Counted from the stretch's first letter, positions 8,583 to 17,504 are shown. The stretch is DNA of 64,000 nt from Microbacterium sp. Marseille-Q6648 (GCF_943181415.1 NZ_CALPBZ010000003.1:186001-250000); one strand, 5' to 3'. Numbers and translations: made by a program. The notes: generated by a model not told the origin, from the letters alone.

Positions 8583-9539
8583 ATGAACGTACGCGAACCC
8601 CTCGCGCTCATGCGACGTGACGAGCTGCTGTCGGATGGCACCGGGTGGCGCGCGCTCGCGGCATCCGTCACCTCGGGCGACCTCGTGGCCGTACGCCCCG
8701 GCGTCTTCGCGTTCGGTGCGGACTGGCGACGGCAGCGCTCCGAACAGGAAGCGGTCACCCGTGCTCATGCGTACGCCCTGATGGCCCGGCACGAGCCGGT
8801 GTTCTCCGGTCCGAGCGCGGCCGCGCTGCACGGCCTGCCGCTCTTCCGCGTCCCCGCGGACAACGTCCACGTGCTGGCCGGCGACATGCGCGCCGGCGCC
8901 GCCCGCGGCGTCGTGCGGCACGACGGGCCGATCATCGACGACGATGTCGTCGAGGTCGGCGGGCTTCGGTGCACGTCACTCGCGCGCACCCTGGCCGACC
9001 TCGCCAGATCGGCGTCCGAGGAAACGACCGTCGCCGCTGCCGATGCCGCACTCCACCGCTACGTCGACCGCGACGATTACGACGAGGATGCCGCCGCCTC
9101 ACTCATCGACGCCGCGCGTGGCCATCTCGGCGGGTTCGCTCGGCGGGTCGACGTCGCGCACCGGGCTCTGGAATTCGCCGACGGCCGCGCCCAACTGCCC
9201 GGAGAGAGCGTCAGCCGCGTGTACTTCCACCGGCTGGGCTTCCCCATCCCCCGTCTGCAGGTCCCGGTGCCCGGACCCAAGGGGACCCCTTACGCCGTGG
9301 ACTTCGGGTTCGAAGGGATGCGGCTGTTCGGGGAGTTCGACGGCGAGGCGAAGTACACCGATCCGGAGTTCCTGCAGGGGCGCACCGCTCAGCAGGCGAT
9401 CATGGACGAGAAAAGACGAGAAGACTGGATTCGCGCCACCACCGGATGGCAGCTCGTCCGCTGGATGATGCCCAACCTGCAGTCGACGTCCGTCTTCGGC
9501 AGCCTTCTCCGCGGAATGGGCGTGCGGCCACCGGCCTGA
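8583..9539 (+). CDS. AbiEi-like protein with C-terminal DUF559/Vsr-type nuclease fold
   Basis: This 318-residue protein is of a type common in many copies in actinobacteria. The N-terminal half (GDLVAVRPGVFAF, then SAAALHGLPL, then GLRCTSLARTLADLA) resembles AbiEi-type antitoxin proteins. The C-terminal ~90 residues look like a PD-(D/E)xK nuclease fold of the DUF559/Vsr group: an E in PGESVSR, then YAVDFGF (about 236-242), EFDGEAKY (about 252-259), and an EKRREDWIRA...GWQLVRW end. The ATG is chosen because the family similarity starts there; a short GAGG sits before it. No toxin partner lies beside it, so the gene appears solitary. GTGCGCAC-containing repeats bracket it on both sides, which suggests an acquired cassette. 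Function is unknown. Confidence 0.65.
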   Translation: MNVREPLALMRRDELLSDGTGWRALAASVTSGDLVAVRPGVFAFGADWRRQRSEQEAVTRAHAYALMARHEPVFSGPSAAALHGLPLFRVPADNVHVLAGDMRAGAARGVVRHDGPIIDDDVVEVGGLRCTSLARTLADLARSASEETTVAAADAALHRYVDRDDYDEDAAASLIDAARGHLGGFARRVDVAHRALEFADGRAQLPGESVSRVYFHRLGFPIPRLQVPVPGPKGTPYAVDFGFEGMRLFGEFDGEAKYTDPEFLQGRTAQQAIMDEKRREDWIRATTGWQLVRWMMPNLQSTSVFGSLLRGMGVRPPA

Positions 9540-9605
9540 GGCCCCGGCATCCGATCGTCGCTCGTGTGCTCTCTCGGATCGTGCAGCGCCTCTCGTCGGA
9601 GACGG

Positions 9606-9820
9606 GTGCGCACGCGTCACACGCGGGCGGGATTCCCACGCACGCCGGGGATACGTGCGCACGCGTCCCAACCAGGGCTTCCGCACGCCGGGGGTACGTG
9701 CGCACGCGGCCCCAACCAGGGCTTCCGCACGCGCAGGGCGGCGTGCGCACGCGTCACACGCGGGCGGGATTCCCACGCACGCGGGGGATACGTGCGCACG
9801 CGTCCCCGGGCGCGGGGGGA
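9606..9820. repeat. Array of five GTGCGCACGCG-headed units
   Basis: Five units begin at 9606, 9655, 9698, 9743 and 9792, with lengths 49, 43, 45 and 49 and a truncated last unit. Each starts GTGCGCACGCG. Units 1 and 4 are nearly identical and share GGGCGGGATTCCCACGCAC; units 2 and 3 share CAACCAGGGCTTCCGCACGC. The order is therefore A-B-B'-A-truncated. The array fills the gap between the convergent nuclease-like gene and mtlR. No open frame in it looks like a protein. Confidence 0.85.
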
Positions 9821-9821
9821 C

Positions 9822-11747
9822 TCAGCCGTCGATGACGGCGACGAGCTCGTCGAGGAAGCCACTGAAGTCCGTCGCACGGCGGACGATGCGCTGCACGCTC
9901 TCGCGCTCGCTGAACACCTCGACGAACTGCTCGAACACCGTCTGGAAGGCCTCGCGGTCGGCCTGAGAGAAGGCCACGAGCGCGACGACCTGCACGCGGC
10001 CGTCGCCCCACGGCAGCGACGGCTCGGCGATGCCGATCGCGATCGAGGTGCGCGTCGCCGTCATCCCCATCGCGTGCGGCACCGCCAGCGCGTCGGTGAA
10101 GGCCGTCGACGACAGCCGCTCGCGCTCGATCGCGCGCTCGACGTAGTCCTGATCGATGACCCCCTGCGCGATGAGCAGGTCGCCGAGGCGCCGGATGGTC
10201 CCCTCCACGCCGGTCGCGGCATCCAAGCCCCTCACGAACGCGGATGCCGCGAAGTAGCGCTCCAGCTCGGTCCGCAGCCGCGCCAGCCGGCGCGTGCGAC
10301 GGATGCGGCCGCCCGCCTGGTGCACCCGCTCGATGTCGGCATCGGTGAGGAAGGGCTGGATGCGGACCACCCGATCGCCCGAGATCGCCGGATCGATGGT
10401 GGTGAGGACGAGGTCGGTGTCGATGCCCGCCCAATCCGGGTCGACGCGCGTCTCGACGCCAACGACCTCGACCTCGCGTCCGAGGGAGCGGTCCACGCTC
10501 GATCGAAGCAGCTCGTGCAGCTCGTAGTACCCGGGGCACACGATGGTCGCCGTCAGCAGCTGGTCGGCACGGCGGCTGCGCTCGAGGCGACCCCCGACGT
10601 GCATGGCGATGTAGGCGATCTCATCGTCCAGCAGCGGGATGTCCAGACGTCGGTGCAGCCCGCTGGCGACGAAGACGGCCACGTCGAAGATCATCGGGTA
10701 GGTCGATTTCAGGGAGCGCGTGAGCGGATTGCGCGACCACGCCTGCTCCCGTGCGCGCTGGCGAAGGTTCTGGACGTGCAGCGCGAGACGCAGGATGAAG
10801 TCCTCGTGGACGATGTCGACGAGGAACTCGGCGGCCGCCTGCTCGACCACCTCGCGCACCACGGTCTCGACCTCCGGATCGAGACTCGCGCGCGTGTGCT
10901 CGTGACGCGACGCGTCTCCGGGGGCCACGATCCGGGTCAGCACGAGCGTCGCCAGGTGGCGCAGGTCGGCGCTTCCCAGGCGCACCCCGAGGTGCTGCTC
11001 CACGAGGTCGGCGAGGACGGCGACGACTTCGCCCTGGGCGCCGGTAGCGTCGGGTCCGCCCGCCTCGAGCGGCCGGTCGCGGGCGACGCGGTCCGCGGCG
11101 ATCGCGATGTGCATCACCACGTCGGCGATGCCGATCTCGTTGACGAAGTATCCCAGCGCCCCGAGCCGGGCGACGAGGTCGGCCTTGAACGGACCGAACG
11201 CCTGGGCGCCCACCGACTCGTCGCCGAGCGTGCGGCGGAGGGCCGCGAGGTCGAACGATCCGGCATCCATCTCGTCGTGCGCGAGTCGGGACAGCAGCCG
11301 GCGCTGGGCGACCTCGGTGCCGTGCAGGCGCGCGGTGGCCGCGGACCGCTCGAGCGTCAGCTCGGTGCCGCCCAGCAGCGCCCGCACCCGCCCGAGGTCC
11401 GCGTCCAGCGTCGCGGTGCTCACGAACAGCTCATCCGCGGTGGCGTACACGTCGATGCCGTCCGGGGCGTCCAGCAGTCGGCGGACCAGGGTATGCAGTC
11501 GATCCCGCGGTGTTCCGGTCTCGGCGGTGCCCGCGCGCAGCGCGACGGTGGCCTCGGGTCCGGCGCGGTAGCCGTGCGGCCCGGACTCGACGGCCGTGCC
11601 CGCCGGCACGCGCGCGTTGAGGGCGGTGACGTAGGAGCGGATGCTGCGCGGTGTCACTCCGACCGCATCGGCCAGCGAGGCCGCTGTCGCCCAATCGCCT
11701 TCTCGCACGAGCAGGCCCAGCAGGCGGTCCTGTCTGGCTCGGGTCAC
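9822..11747 (-). CDS. mtlR: Mannitol operon activator, BglG/MtlR family
   Basis: This 641-residue regulator is built from PTS-sensing modules. It has an N-terminal helix-turn-helix (AASLADAVGVTPRSIRSYV, about 18-36), two PRD domains whose histidines are phosphorylated by HPr or EII (for example VVMHIAIAADR and YIAMHVGGRLER), an EIIB-like domain, and a C-terminal EIIA domain with the active His in AVPHAMG near residue 557. MtlR-type proteins activate mannitol operons when phosphorylated in the right pattern. The GTG start is supported by GAGGAG 6 bases upstream; the frame stays open further up without similarity. It diverges from the mannitol PTS operon, and the 181-base gap between them holds a perfect palindrome. 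Confidence 0.88.
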   Translation of the reverse strand: MTRARQDRLLGLLVREGDWATAASLADAVGVTPRSIRSYVTALNARVPAGTAVESGPHGYRAGPEATVALRAGTAETGTPRDRLHTLVRRLLDAPDGIDVYATADELFVSTATLDADLGRVRALLGGTELTLERSAATARLHGTEVAQRRLLSRLAHDEMDAGSFDLAALRRTLGDESVGAQAFGPFKADLVARLGALGYFVNEIGIADVVMHIAIAADRVARDRPLEAGGPDATGAQGEVVAVLADLVEQHLGVRLGSADLRHLATLVLTRIVAPGDASRHEHTRASLDPEVETVVREVVEQAAAEFLVDIVHEDFILRLALHVQNLRQRAREQAWSRNPLTRSLKSTYPMIFDVAVFVASGLHRRLDIPLLDDEIAYIAMHVGGRLERSRRADQLLTATIVCPGYYELHELLRSSVDRSLGREVEVVGVETRVDPDWAGIDTDLVLTTIDPAISGDRVVRIQPFLTDADIERVHQAGGRIRRTRRLARLRTELERYFAASAFVRGLDAATGVEGTIRRLGDLLIAQGVIDQDYVERAIERERLSSTAFTDALAVPHAMGMTATRTSIAIGIAEPSLPWGDGRVQVVALVAFSQADREAFQTVFEQFVEVFSERESVQRIVRRATDFSGFLDELVAVIDG

Positions 11748-11850
11748 GGTGCTCCTCGGGCGACGTCGCGGGAAGGGGTGGGTCGGCGAGCGCCGCACCG
11801 TGCCAGTCAACCACGAGTCGCGGCCGCCCAGCCCGCCGCACCGCAGCGCC

Positions 11851-11868
11851 TTTCCGCCCCCGCGGAAA
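11851..11868. promoter_or_regulatory. Palindrome TTTCCGCCCCCGCGGAAA, candidate MtlR operator
   Basis: Perfect 7-4-7 inverted repeat in the divergent mtlR/PTS gap. It ends 9 bases before the proposed -35 box of the PTS operon, a typical place for an activator site. That MtlR binds here is inferred. Confidence 0.5.
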
Positions 11869-11877
11869 CGAGAGTGG

Positions 11878-11906
11878 TTGTCCCCTCCCAGCGTTCTCAC
11901 AAGAAT
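11878..11906 (+). promoter_or_regulatory. Promoter of the mannitol PTS operon (TTGTCC-17-AAGAAT)
   Basis: TTGTCC (11878-11883) and AAGAAT (11901-11906) are spaced by 17 bases. Transcription would start near 11913 and give a short leader that contains AGGAGG before the ATG at 11929. The -35 matches 4 of 6 consensus bases. Confidence 0.5.
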
Positions 11907-11928
11907 GGCCACAAGAGGAGGCGGGTCG

Positions 11929-12582
11929 ATGAGGATCCTTGTGGTGTGCGGCGCCGGTGCGTCCAGCACCTTCGTCGCGCAGCGCGTGCGCCACGCGGCG
12001 CAGGCCCACGGGCTCGCCTACTCCGCGTTCGCGGGCACCGAGCAGTCGCTCCCGATCGACCTCGATTCCGCCGACGTGGTCCTGGTCGGGCCGCACATGT
12101 CGCACGCGATCGAGACGATCGAGCGGGATGCCGCGGCGCGAGGGACCGCGGTGGTGCTGCTTCCCGGCGACATCTTCCAGGACCTCGACGGCTCGCGGAC
12201 GCTCGAGCTGGTGCGCGCCGCACGCCCCGCCGCGCCGCCCGCTGACCCCGCGCAGAGCACGACACCGACACCGACAGAGAACACGACACAGACAGAGAGG
12301 TCGCCCATGCCCGCCATCTCGAGGACGGTCCACATCGGATCGTCGCACGGTCTGCACGCCCGGCCCGCGAAGCTGTTCGCCCAGGCGGCGAAGGACGCCG
12401 GGATCCCGGTCACGATCGCGAAGGGCTCCGGCGCGCCGGTGAACGCCGCCAGCATCCTCGGTGTGATCGCCCTGGGCGTGGAGCACGGCGACTACGTGAC
12501 CCTGACGGCCGACGGCGAACGCGCCGACGACGTCCTCGACCAGCTGAGCGAACTGCTCACGACCGATCACGACGCGGAGTAG
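11929..12582 (+). CDS. PTS EIIB (lactose/cellobiose type) fused in frame to HPr
   Basis: One open frame of 217 codons carries two phosphotransfer domains. Residues 1-105 look like an EIIB of the lactose/cellobiose family with the phosphocysteine in CGAGASST (Cys7). A linker rich in Thr and Pro follows (about 108-125). Residues 127-217 are a complete HPr with the active His143 in HGLHARPAKL and a Ser46-equivalent Ser175 in VNAASILG. AGGAGG precedes the first ATG. An internal ATG at Met127 has its own AGAGAGG, so free HPr of 91 residues may also be made. The downstream MtlA already has its own EIIB, so this extra EIIB has no matching EIIC here. No stop separates the domains. Confidence 0.8.
   Translation: MRILVVCGAGASSTFVAQRVRHAAQAHGLAYSAFAGTEQSLPIDLDSADVVLVGPHMSHAIETIERDAAARGTAVVLLPGDIFQDLDGSRTLELVRAARPAAPPADPAQSTTPTPTENTTQTERSPMPAISRTVHIGSSHGLHARPAKLFAQAAKDAGIPVTIAKGSGAPVNAASILGVIALGVEHGDYVTLTADGERADDVLDQLSELLTTDHDAE
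12294..12309 (+). promoter_or_regulatory. ptsH: Internal ribosome binding site and ATG for free HPr
   Basis: AGAGAGG (12294-12300), six bases, then ATG at 12307 in the same frame as the EIIB domain. The product from this ATG would match a stand-alone HPr in length (91 residues). Both a fusion and a free HPr are possible. Confidence 0.55.
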
Positions 12583-12585
12583 GAC

Positions 12586-14259
12586 ATGGCAGAACTCAGA
12601 GGAGTCGGAATCGGACTGGGCGTCGCACAGGGACCCGTCGCACGGATGGCCGAGCCGCTGCCGGCGCCGGCCGACGAGCCGAGCACCCGCAGCGCCGACG
12701 AAGAGAAGGCCCGGGTCGCCGAGGCCGTCGCCGCGGTCGCACGCGAACTCGAGGCCCGCGGCGCGCAGGCCGGAGGGGCCGCCCGCGACGTGCTCGAAGC
12801 GCAGGCGATGATGGCCGAAGACCCCACTCTGCAGTCCGAGGTCGAGACCCGGCTCGCGCAGGGCAAGACGGGCGAGTTCGCCGTCTTCGACGCGTTCGCC
12901 TCGTTCCGCGAGCAGCTCACCGCTCTCGGCGGCTACCTGGGCGAGCGTGCCGCCGACCTCGACGACGTCGCCCAGCGGGTCATCGCCCGCCTCCGCGGCG
13001 TCGCCGCCCCGGGGGTGCCCGACCCCGGGCATCCGTTCATCCTCGTCGCCAAGGACCTGGCGCCGGCCGACACGGCTCTGCTCGACCTCGACAAGGTGCT
13101 CGCGCTGGTGACAACCGAAGGCGGTCCGACGTCGCACACGGCGATCCTCGCCCGCGAGAAGGCCATCGTGGCGGTCGTCGGCGCGACGACGGCGACCGCC
13201 CTCGCCGACGGCGAGACCGTGATCGTGGATGCCGCAGCCGGCGTCGTGACGACGAACCCCTCCGCCGAGGAACTCGATCGGGCCCGCAACCGCGCCGCCG
13301 ATCGCGCGGCCGCGGCGAGCGCCCCCGTCACCCCCGGCGCCCTCGCGGACGGAACCGCCGTGCCGCTGCTGGCCAACCTCGGAAACGCCAAGGGCGCACC
13401 CGAGGCGGTCGAACTCGGCGCCGAGGGCGTCGGACTCTTCCGCACCGAGTTCCTCTTCCTCAGCTCCAGCAACGCCCCCACGGTCGAGCAGCAGCGCGAG
13501 GCGTACATCGCCCTGCTGAAGGAGTTCCCCGGCAAGAAGGTCGTCGTGCGGGTGCTGGATGCCGGTGCCGACAAGCCGCTGCCCTTCCTCAACGACGCGC
13601 ACGAGGAGAATCCGGCCCTGGGTCTGCGGGGCCTGCGGGCGCTCCGCGCGAGCGAGGACATCCTGCGCGAGCAGCTGACCGCGCTCGCCCAGGCGGATGC
13701 CGCGACGCAGGCGGAGCTGTGGGTGATGGCCCCGATGGTCTCGACGGTGGAGGAGACGGAGTACTTCGTGGGCATCGCCCGCGAGTACGGGGTCAAGACC
13801 GCCGGTGTCATGGTGGAGGTGCCCTCGTCGGCGCTGCTGGCCGACCGGGTGCTCGCCCACGCCGACTTCGCGTCGATCGGGACCAACGACCTCACGCAGT
13901 ACACCCTCGCCGCCGATCGCCTGCTCGGATCGGTGGCGGCGTTCCAGGACCCGTGGCACCCGGCCGTGCTCACCCTGATCCGGCAGGTCGGCGAGGCCGG
14001 CCGCGCGTCCGGCAAGCCCGTCGGGATCTGCGGCGAGGCCGCCGCGGATCCGCTGCTGGCGGTCGTGCTGGTGGGGCTCGGGGCGACGAGCCTGTCGATG
14101 GCCCCCACCGCCCTCGCCGACGTGCGCGCCACCCTGCTGCAGTACACCCTCGACGATGCCCGCCGCATCGCCGAGGCCACCCTCGCCGCCAGCGATGCGG
14201 CATCCGCTCGAATCGCGGCCCAGGAGGCCGCGACCCGTATGAAGGAGACAGTGCAATGA
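12586..14259 (+). CDS. ptsI: PTS enzyme I (PEP-protein phosphotransferase)
   Basis: Enzyme I takes phosphate from PEP and passes it to HPr, feeding all PTS sugars. The 557 residues show the N-terminal HPr-interacting region, the phosphohistidine loop GGPTSHTAIL (His about 184), the PEP-binding barrel with LFRTEFLFL, VRVLDAGADKPL and NDLTQYTLAADR, and the active Cys in GICGEAA near 481. It starts 3 bases after the HPr stop and overlaps mtlA by 4 bases (ATGA). Having ptsI inside a mannitol operon suggests that the general PTS proteins are made on mannitol; whether the genome has another copy cannot be seen. Confidence 0.95.
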   Translation: MAELRGVGIGLGVAQGPVARMAEPLPAPADEPSTRSADEEKARVAEAVAAVARELEARGAQAGGAARDVLEAQAMMAEDPTLQSEVETRLAQGKTGEFAVFDAFASFREQLTALGGYLGERAADLDDVAQRVIARLRGVAAPGVPDPGHPFILVAKDLAPADTALLDLDKVLALVTTEGGPTSHTAILAREKAIVAVVGATTATALADGETVIVDAAAGVVTTNPSAEELDRARNRAADRAAAASAPVTPGALADGTAVPLLANLGNAKGAPEAVELGAEGVGLFRTEFLFLSSSNAPTVEQQREAYIALLKEFPGKKVVVRVLDAGADKPLPFLNDAHEENPALGLRGLRALRASEDILREQLTALAQADAATQAELWVMAPMVSTVEETEYFVGIAREYGVKTAGVMVEVPSSALLADRVLAHADFASIGTNDLTQYTLAADRLLGSVAAFQDPWHPAVLTLIRQVGEAGRASGKPVGICGEAAADPLLAVVLVGLGATSLSMAPTALADVRATLLQYTLDDARRIAEATLAASDAASARIAAQEAATRMKETVQ

Positions 14260-15812
14260 CGACGACGTCCGCCACGGGAGGCAGGAAGGCGCAGGTTCAC
14301 GTCCAGCGCTTCGGGACCTTCCTTTCCGGCATGATCATGCCGAACATCCCCGCGCTGATCGCGTGGGGCATCTTCACCGCGTTCTTCATCGATGTGGGCT
14401 GGACCCCCAACGCGGATCTGGCGACCATCGTCGGACCGTTCATCCACTACCTGCTGCCGATCCTGATCGCCTACACCGCGGGCTACATGGTCTACCAGGT
14501 GCGCGGCGCCGTCGTGGGCTCGATCGCCGTCATGGGCGCCATCGCCGGCTCCGACCTGCTCATCGCGCAGTTCAACGCCACGCTGCCCGAGGGCGAGGCC
14601 CCGCTCGGCCAGATCCACATGTTCATCGGCGCGATGATCATGGGCCCCCTCGCGGCGTACACCATGAAGTGGCTCGACCGGCTGTGGGACGGCAAGGTCA
14701 AGGCCGGCTTCGAGATGCTGGTGAACATGTTCTCGGCGGGCATCTGGGGCTTCGTCATGGCGATCGTCGGGTTCTACCCGGTGGCATGGCTGGTCAACGG
14801 CCTGATGACGGTGCTCGGCAACGCCGTGAACTGGCTGGTCGAGACCGGGCTGCTGCCGCTGACGAGCATCATCATCGAGCCGGCGAAGGTGTTCTTCCTG
14901 AACAACGCCATCAACCACGGCGTCCTCACCCCGCTCGGCATCGCCCAGGCCGACCAGGACGGCAAGTCCATCCTGTTCCTGCTGGAGGCCAACCCCGGCC
15001 CCGGCGTCGGACTGCTGCTGGCCTTCACGTTCTTCGGCATCGGCGCCGCACGCGCCTCGGCGCCGGGTGCTGCAGTCATCCAGTTCTTCGGCGGCATCCA
15101 CGAGGTGTACTTCCCGTTCGCGCTGATGAAGCCCGTCCTGATCGTCGCGCTCATCGCCGGCGGCATGACCGGTGTCACCACGAACATGCTGTTCGACGCG
15201 GGGCTTCGAGCGCCCGCCGCGCCGGGATCGATCTTCGCGGTCCTGGCCCAGACGGCGAGCGACAGCTACGTCGGCGTGATCCTGTCGGTGATCCTCTCCG
15301 CGGCTGTCACCTTCGTCATCGCGGCGATCATCCTGCGGGCCTCCCGCAAGCGCGACCTCGCGGCAGAGGGCGACCAGTTCGCCACGGCCGTGTCGCGGAC
15401 CGCCGAGAACAAGGGCAAGTCGTCTGCGGCCCTCGACGGACTGCGCACCTCGGGTGCGGCCGCCGCCGGCACCGCGGCGGGCACCGCCGCGGCGGAGGCA
15501 CCGGTGGCCACCCGCCAGATCAAGAGCATCGTGTTCGCGTGCGACGCGGGCATGGGCTCGTCGGCCATGGGCGCGAGCGTGCTGCGCAACAAGATCAAGA
15601 AGGCGGGCATCGAGGATGTCACGGTCGTCAACAAGGCGATCGCGAACCTCGACTCCTCGGCCGACCTGGTCATCACGCAGAACCAGCTCACCGACCGGGC
15701 GCGTCACCAGACACCGGGGGCGATGCACGTCTCGGTCGACAACTTCATGAACTCGCCGAAGTACGACGAGGTCGTGGACCTGGTGCGCGACCAGCACAAA
15801 GATGGTGCGTAG
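14256..15812 (+). CDS. mtlA: PTS mannitol-specific EIICB
   Basis: This is the membrane permease that imports mannitol and phosphorylates it to mannitol-1-phosphate. The 518 residues begin with the EIIC domain (FGTFLSGMIMPNIPALIAWG, several hydrophobic segments, FGGIHEVYFPFALM), followed by an Ala-rich linker near 395-420 and the EIIB domain with the phosphocysteine in ACDAGMGSSAMGA (Cys about 429). That Cys loop is the mannitol type. The EIIA domain is absent and is supplied by mtlF downstream. The start overlaps the ptsI stop by 4 bases. A 100-base gap with GC-rich inverted repeats separates it from mtlF. Confidence 0.94.
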   Translation: MTTTSATGGRKAQVHVQRFGTFLSGMIMPNIPALIAWGIFTAFFIDVGWTPNADLATIVGPFIHYLLPILIAYTAGYMVYQVRGAVVGSIAVMGAIAGSDLLIAQFNATLPEGEAPLGQIHMFIGAMIMGPLAAYTMKWLDRLWDGKVKAGFEMLVNMFSAGIWGFVMAIVGFYPVAWLVNGLMTVLGNAVNWLVETGLLPLTSIIIEPAKVFFLNNAINHGVLTPLGIAQADQDGKSILFLLEANPGPGVGLLLAFTFFGIGAARASAPGAAVIQFFGGIHEVYFPFALMKPVLIVALIAGGMTGVTTNMLFDAGLRAPAAPGSIFAVLAQTASDSYVGVILSVILSAAVTFVIAAIILRASRKRDLAAEGDQFATAVSRTAENKGKSSAALDGLRTSGAAAAGTAAGTAAAEAPVATRQIKSIVFACDAGMGSSAMGASVLRNKIKKAGIEDVTVVNKAIANLDSSADLVITQNQLTDRARHQTPGAMHVSVDNFMNSPKYDEVVDLVRDQHKDGA

Positions 15813-15912
15813 CCGTTGAGACGACTGCGGGGTCGGGCGGCGCGACGCCCCCGGCCCCGTGGTCCTCTGCGGGACCGCCCCACCGGCATCCGTGAAACAG
15901 AAAGGCGAGACC

Positions 15913-16350
15913 ATGGCACGTGACGTCCTCAGCATCGGACAGGTGCGCATCCACTCCGGCAGCGCGACCCGCGAGGAGGCGATGAAGGAGGCCGCCGACA
16001 TCCTCGAGGCAGCCGGCGCGGTCACCTCGCGCTACTTCGACGCGATGCAGCAGCGGGAGGAGACGGTCTCGACCTACATGGGCAACGAGCTGGCGATCCC
16101 CCACGGCACCAATGAGACCAAGGGCGAGATCCTGGACTCGGCGCTGTCGGTCGTGCGCTACGACGGCGGCGTGGACTGGGGCGGCGAGCCGGTCACGTTC
16201 GTAGTGGGGATCGCGGGCAAGGGCGACGAGCACCTCGAGATCCTGTCGCAGATCGCGATCCTCTTCTCGGACGAGGATGACGTGGCGCGGCTGAAGGCCG
16301 CCGACACCCCCGAAGACCTGTACCGGATCGTCGCGGCGACGGGAGTGTGA
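15913..16350 (+). CDS. mtlF: PTS mannitol-specific EIIA
   Basis: This 145-residue protein carries phosphate from HPr to the EIIB domain of MtlA. The active His is in IPHGTNE near residue 64, and [20 protein letters not shown] is the typical C-terminal core. The frame is open further upstream, but the ATG at 15913 is chosen because AAAGGCGAG lies just before it and MtlF homologues start close to this point. Its stop codon shares a base with the mtlD ATG. Confidence 0.93.
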   Translation: MARDVLSIGQVRIHSGSATREEAMKEAADILEAAGAVTSRYFDAMQQREETVSTYMGNELAIPHGTNETKGEILDSALSVVRYDGGVDWGGEPVTFVVGIAGKGDEHLEILSQIAILFSDEDDVARLKAADTPEDLYRIVAATGV

Positions 16351-17504
16351 TGAAGGCCGTCCACTTCGGCGCCGGGAACATCGGACGCGGCTTCGTCGGC
16401 CTGCTGCTTCACGAAGGCGGCTACGAACTGGTGTTCTCGGACGTCGCGGCCGGCCTCGTCGACGCCATCAACGCCGCCGACGCGTACACCGTGCACGAGG
16501 TCGGCGACGGCGGGCGCGACACGGTCGTCACCGGATTCCGCGCCATCAACAGCGCCGAGGACCCGCAGGCCGTGGCCGACGAGATCGCCACGGCGAACGT
16601 CGTCACCACGGCGGTCGGCCCGACGATCCTGCGGTTCGTCGCCCCGCACATCATCGCCGGCCTCGCCCTGCGCGAGCCCGGCACTCCCCCGCTGCAGATC
16701 ATGGCGTGCGAGAACGCCATCAACGCCACCGACCTGCTCCGCGACGAGATCGCCGCGCAGGCGGGCGAAGCGTGGGACGCCCTGTCGGGCAGCGCGGTGT
16801 TCGCCAACACCGCCGTCGACCGCATCGTTCCCGGCCAGCCCGAAGGCGGCGGTGTGGACGTCACGGTGGAGCCCTTCTACGAATGGGCCATCGAACGCGG
16901 GCCGTTCGGCGGGAACCCGCCGAACATCCCCGGCGCGCACTTCGTCGACGACCTCGCCCCCTACATCGAGCGGAAGCTCTTCACCGTCAACACCGGTCAT
17001 GCCACGACCGCCTACTTCGGTGCGGCCGCCGGCGTGGAGCGCATCTCGGACGCGCTGGCGGATGAGCGCATCGCGCGGCAGGTGGAGGCGGTGCTCGAAG
17101 AGACCTCGGCGCTTCTGATCGCCACACACGGACTGGACCCCGACGCGCAGGCGGAGTACCGCCGCACGATCCTCGGCCGCTTCCGCAACCCCGCCCTCCC
17201 CGACACGGTGTGGCGGGTAGGCCGTCAGCCGCTGCGCAAGCTCTCCCGGCACGAGCGCTTCATCGGCCCCGCCGCGTCTGCCGCCGAGCGCGGACTCGCG
17301 GTGGACGCGCTGGTGGCCGCCGTGGGCGCCGCCCTGCGTTTCGACGACGCCGAGGACGCCCAGTCCGTCGACATGCAGCGGATACTGCGCGAGCAGGACG
17401 CCGCGACATTCACCGCCGAGGTGACAGGGCTCGATCCGCAGCATCCGCTCTTCGACCGCGTGGTCGCCGTCGTCGCCGCCAGGCAGGCCGAGCTGGGTCG
17501 CTGA
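16350..17504 (+). CDS. mtlD: Mannitol-1-phosphate 5-dehydrogenase
   Basis: This enzyme oxidises mannitol-1-phosphate to fructose-6-phosphate with NAD+. The 384 residues start with [20 protein letters not shown], the NAD-binding loop almost identical in MtlD from other bacteria. [11 protein letters not shown] and [16 protein letters not shown] hold the substrate and catalytic region. A GTG one codon earlier is possible, but the ATG matches the family start and forms the TGATG junction with mtlF. It is the last gene of the operon and completes the route from external mannitol to glycolysis. Confidence 0.95.
   Translation: MKAVHFGAGNIGRGFVGLLLHEGGYELVFSDVAAGLVDAINAADAYTVHEVGDGGRDTVVTGFRAINSAEDPQAVADEIATANVVTTAVGPTILRFVAPHIIAGLALREPGTPPLQIMACENAINATDLLRDEIAAQAGEAWDALSGSAVFANTAVDRIVPGQPEGGGVDVTVEPFYEWAIERGPFGGNPPNIPGAHFVDDLAPYIERKLFTVNTGHATTAYFGAAAGVERISDALADERIARQVEAVLEETSALLIATHGLDPDAQAEYRRTILGRFRNPALPDTVWRVGRQPLRKLSRHERFIGPAASAAERGLAVDALVAAVGAALRFDDAEDAQSVDMQRILREQDAATFTAEVTGLDPQHPLFDRVVAVVAARQAELGR

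Noticed and set aside
8371-9820. Possible CRISPR array
   Set aside because: Units of 43-49 bases share most of their length rather than alternating fixed repeats with unique spacers, and no cas gene is nearby.
9564-12245. Plus-strand frame through the repeat array with repeated RAHAS-type peptides
   Set aside because: The peptide repeats only reflect the GTGCGCACGCG DNA units, and the rest of the frame is antisense to mtlR.
12933-16025. Open frame of 1030 codons on the minus strand opposite ptsI and mtlA
   Set aside because: Composition and position mark it as an antisense shadow of the PTS genes.
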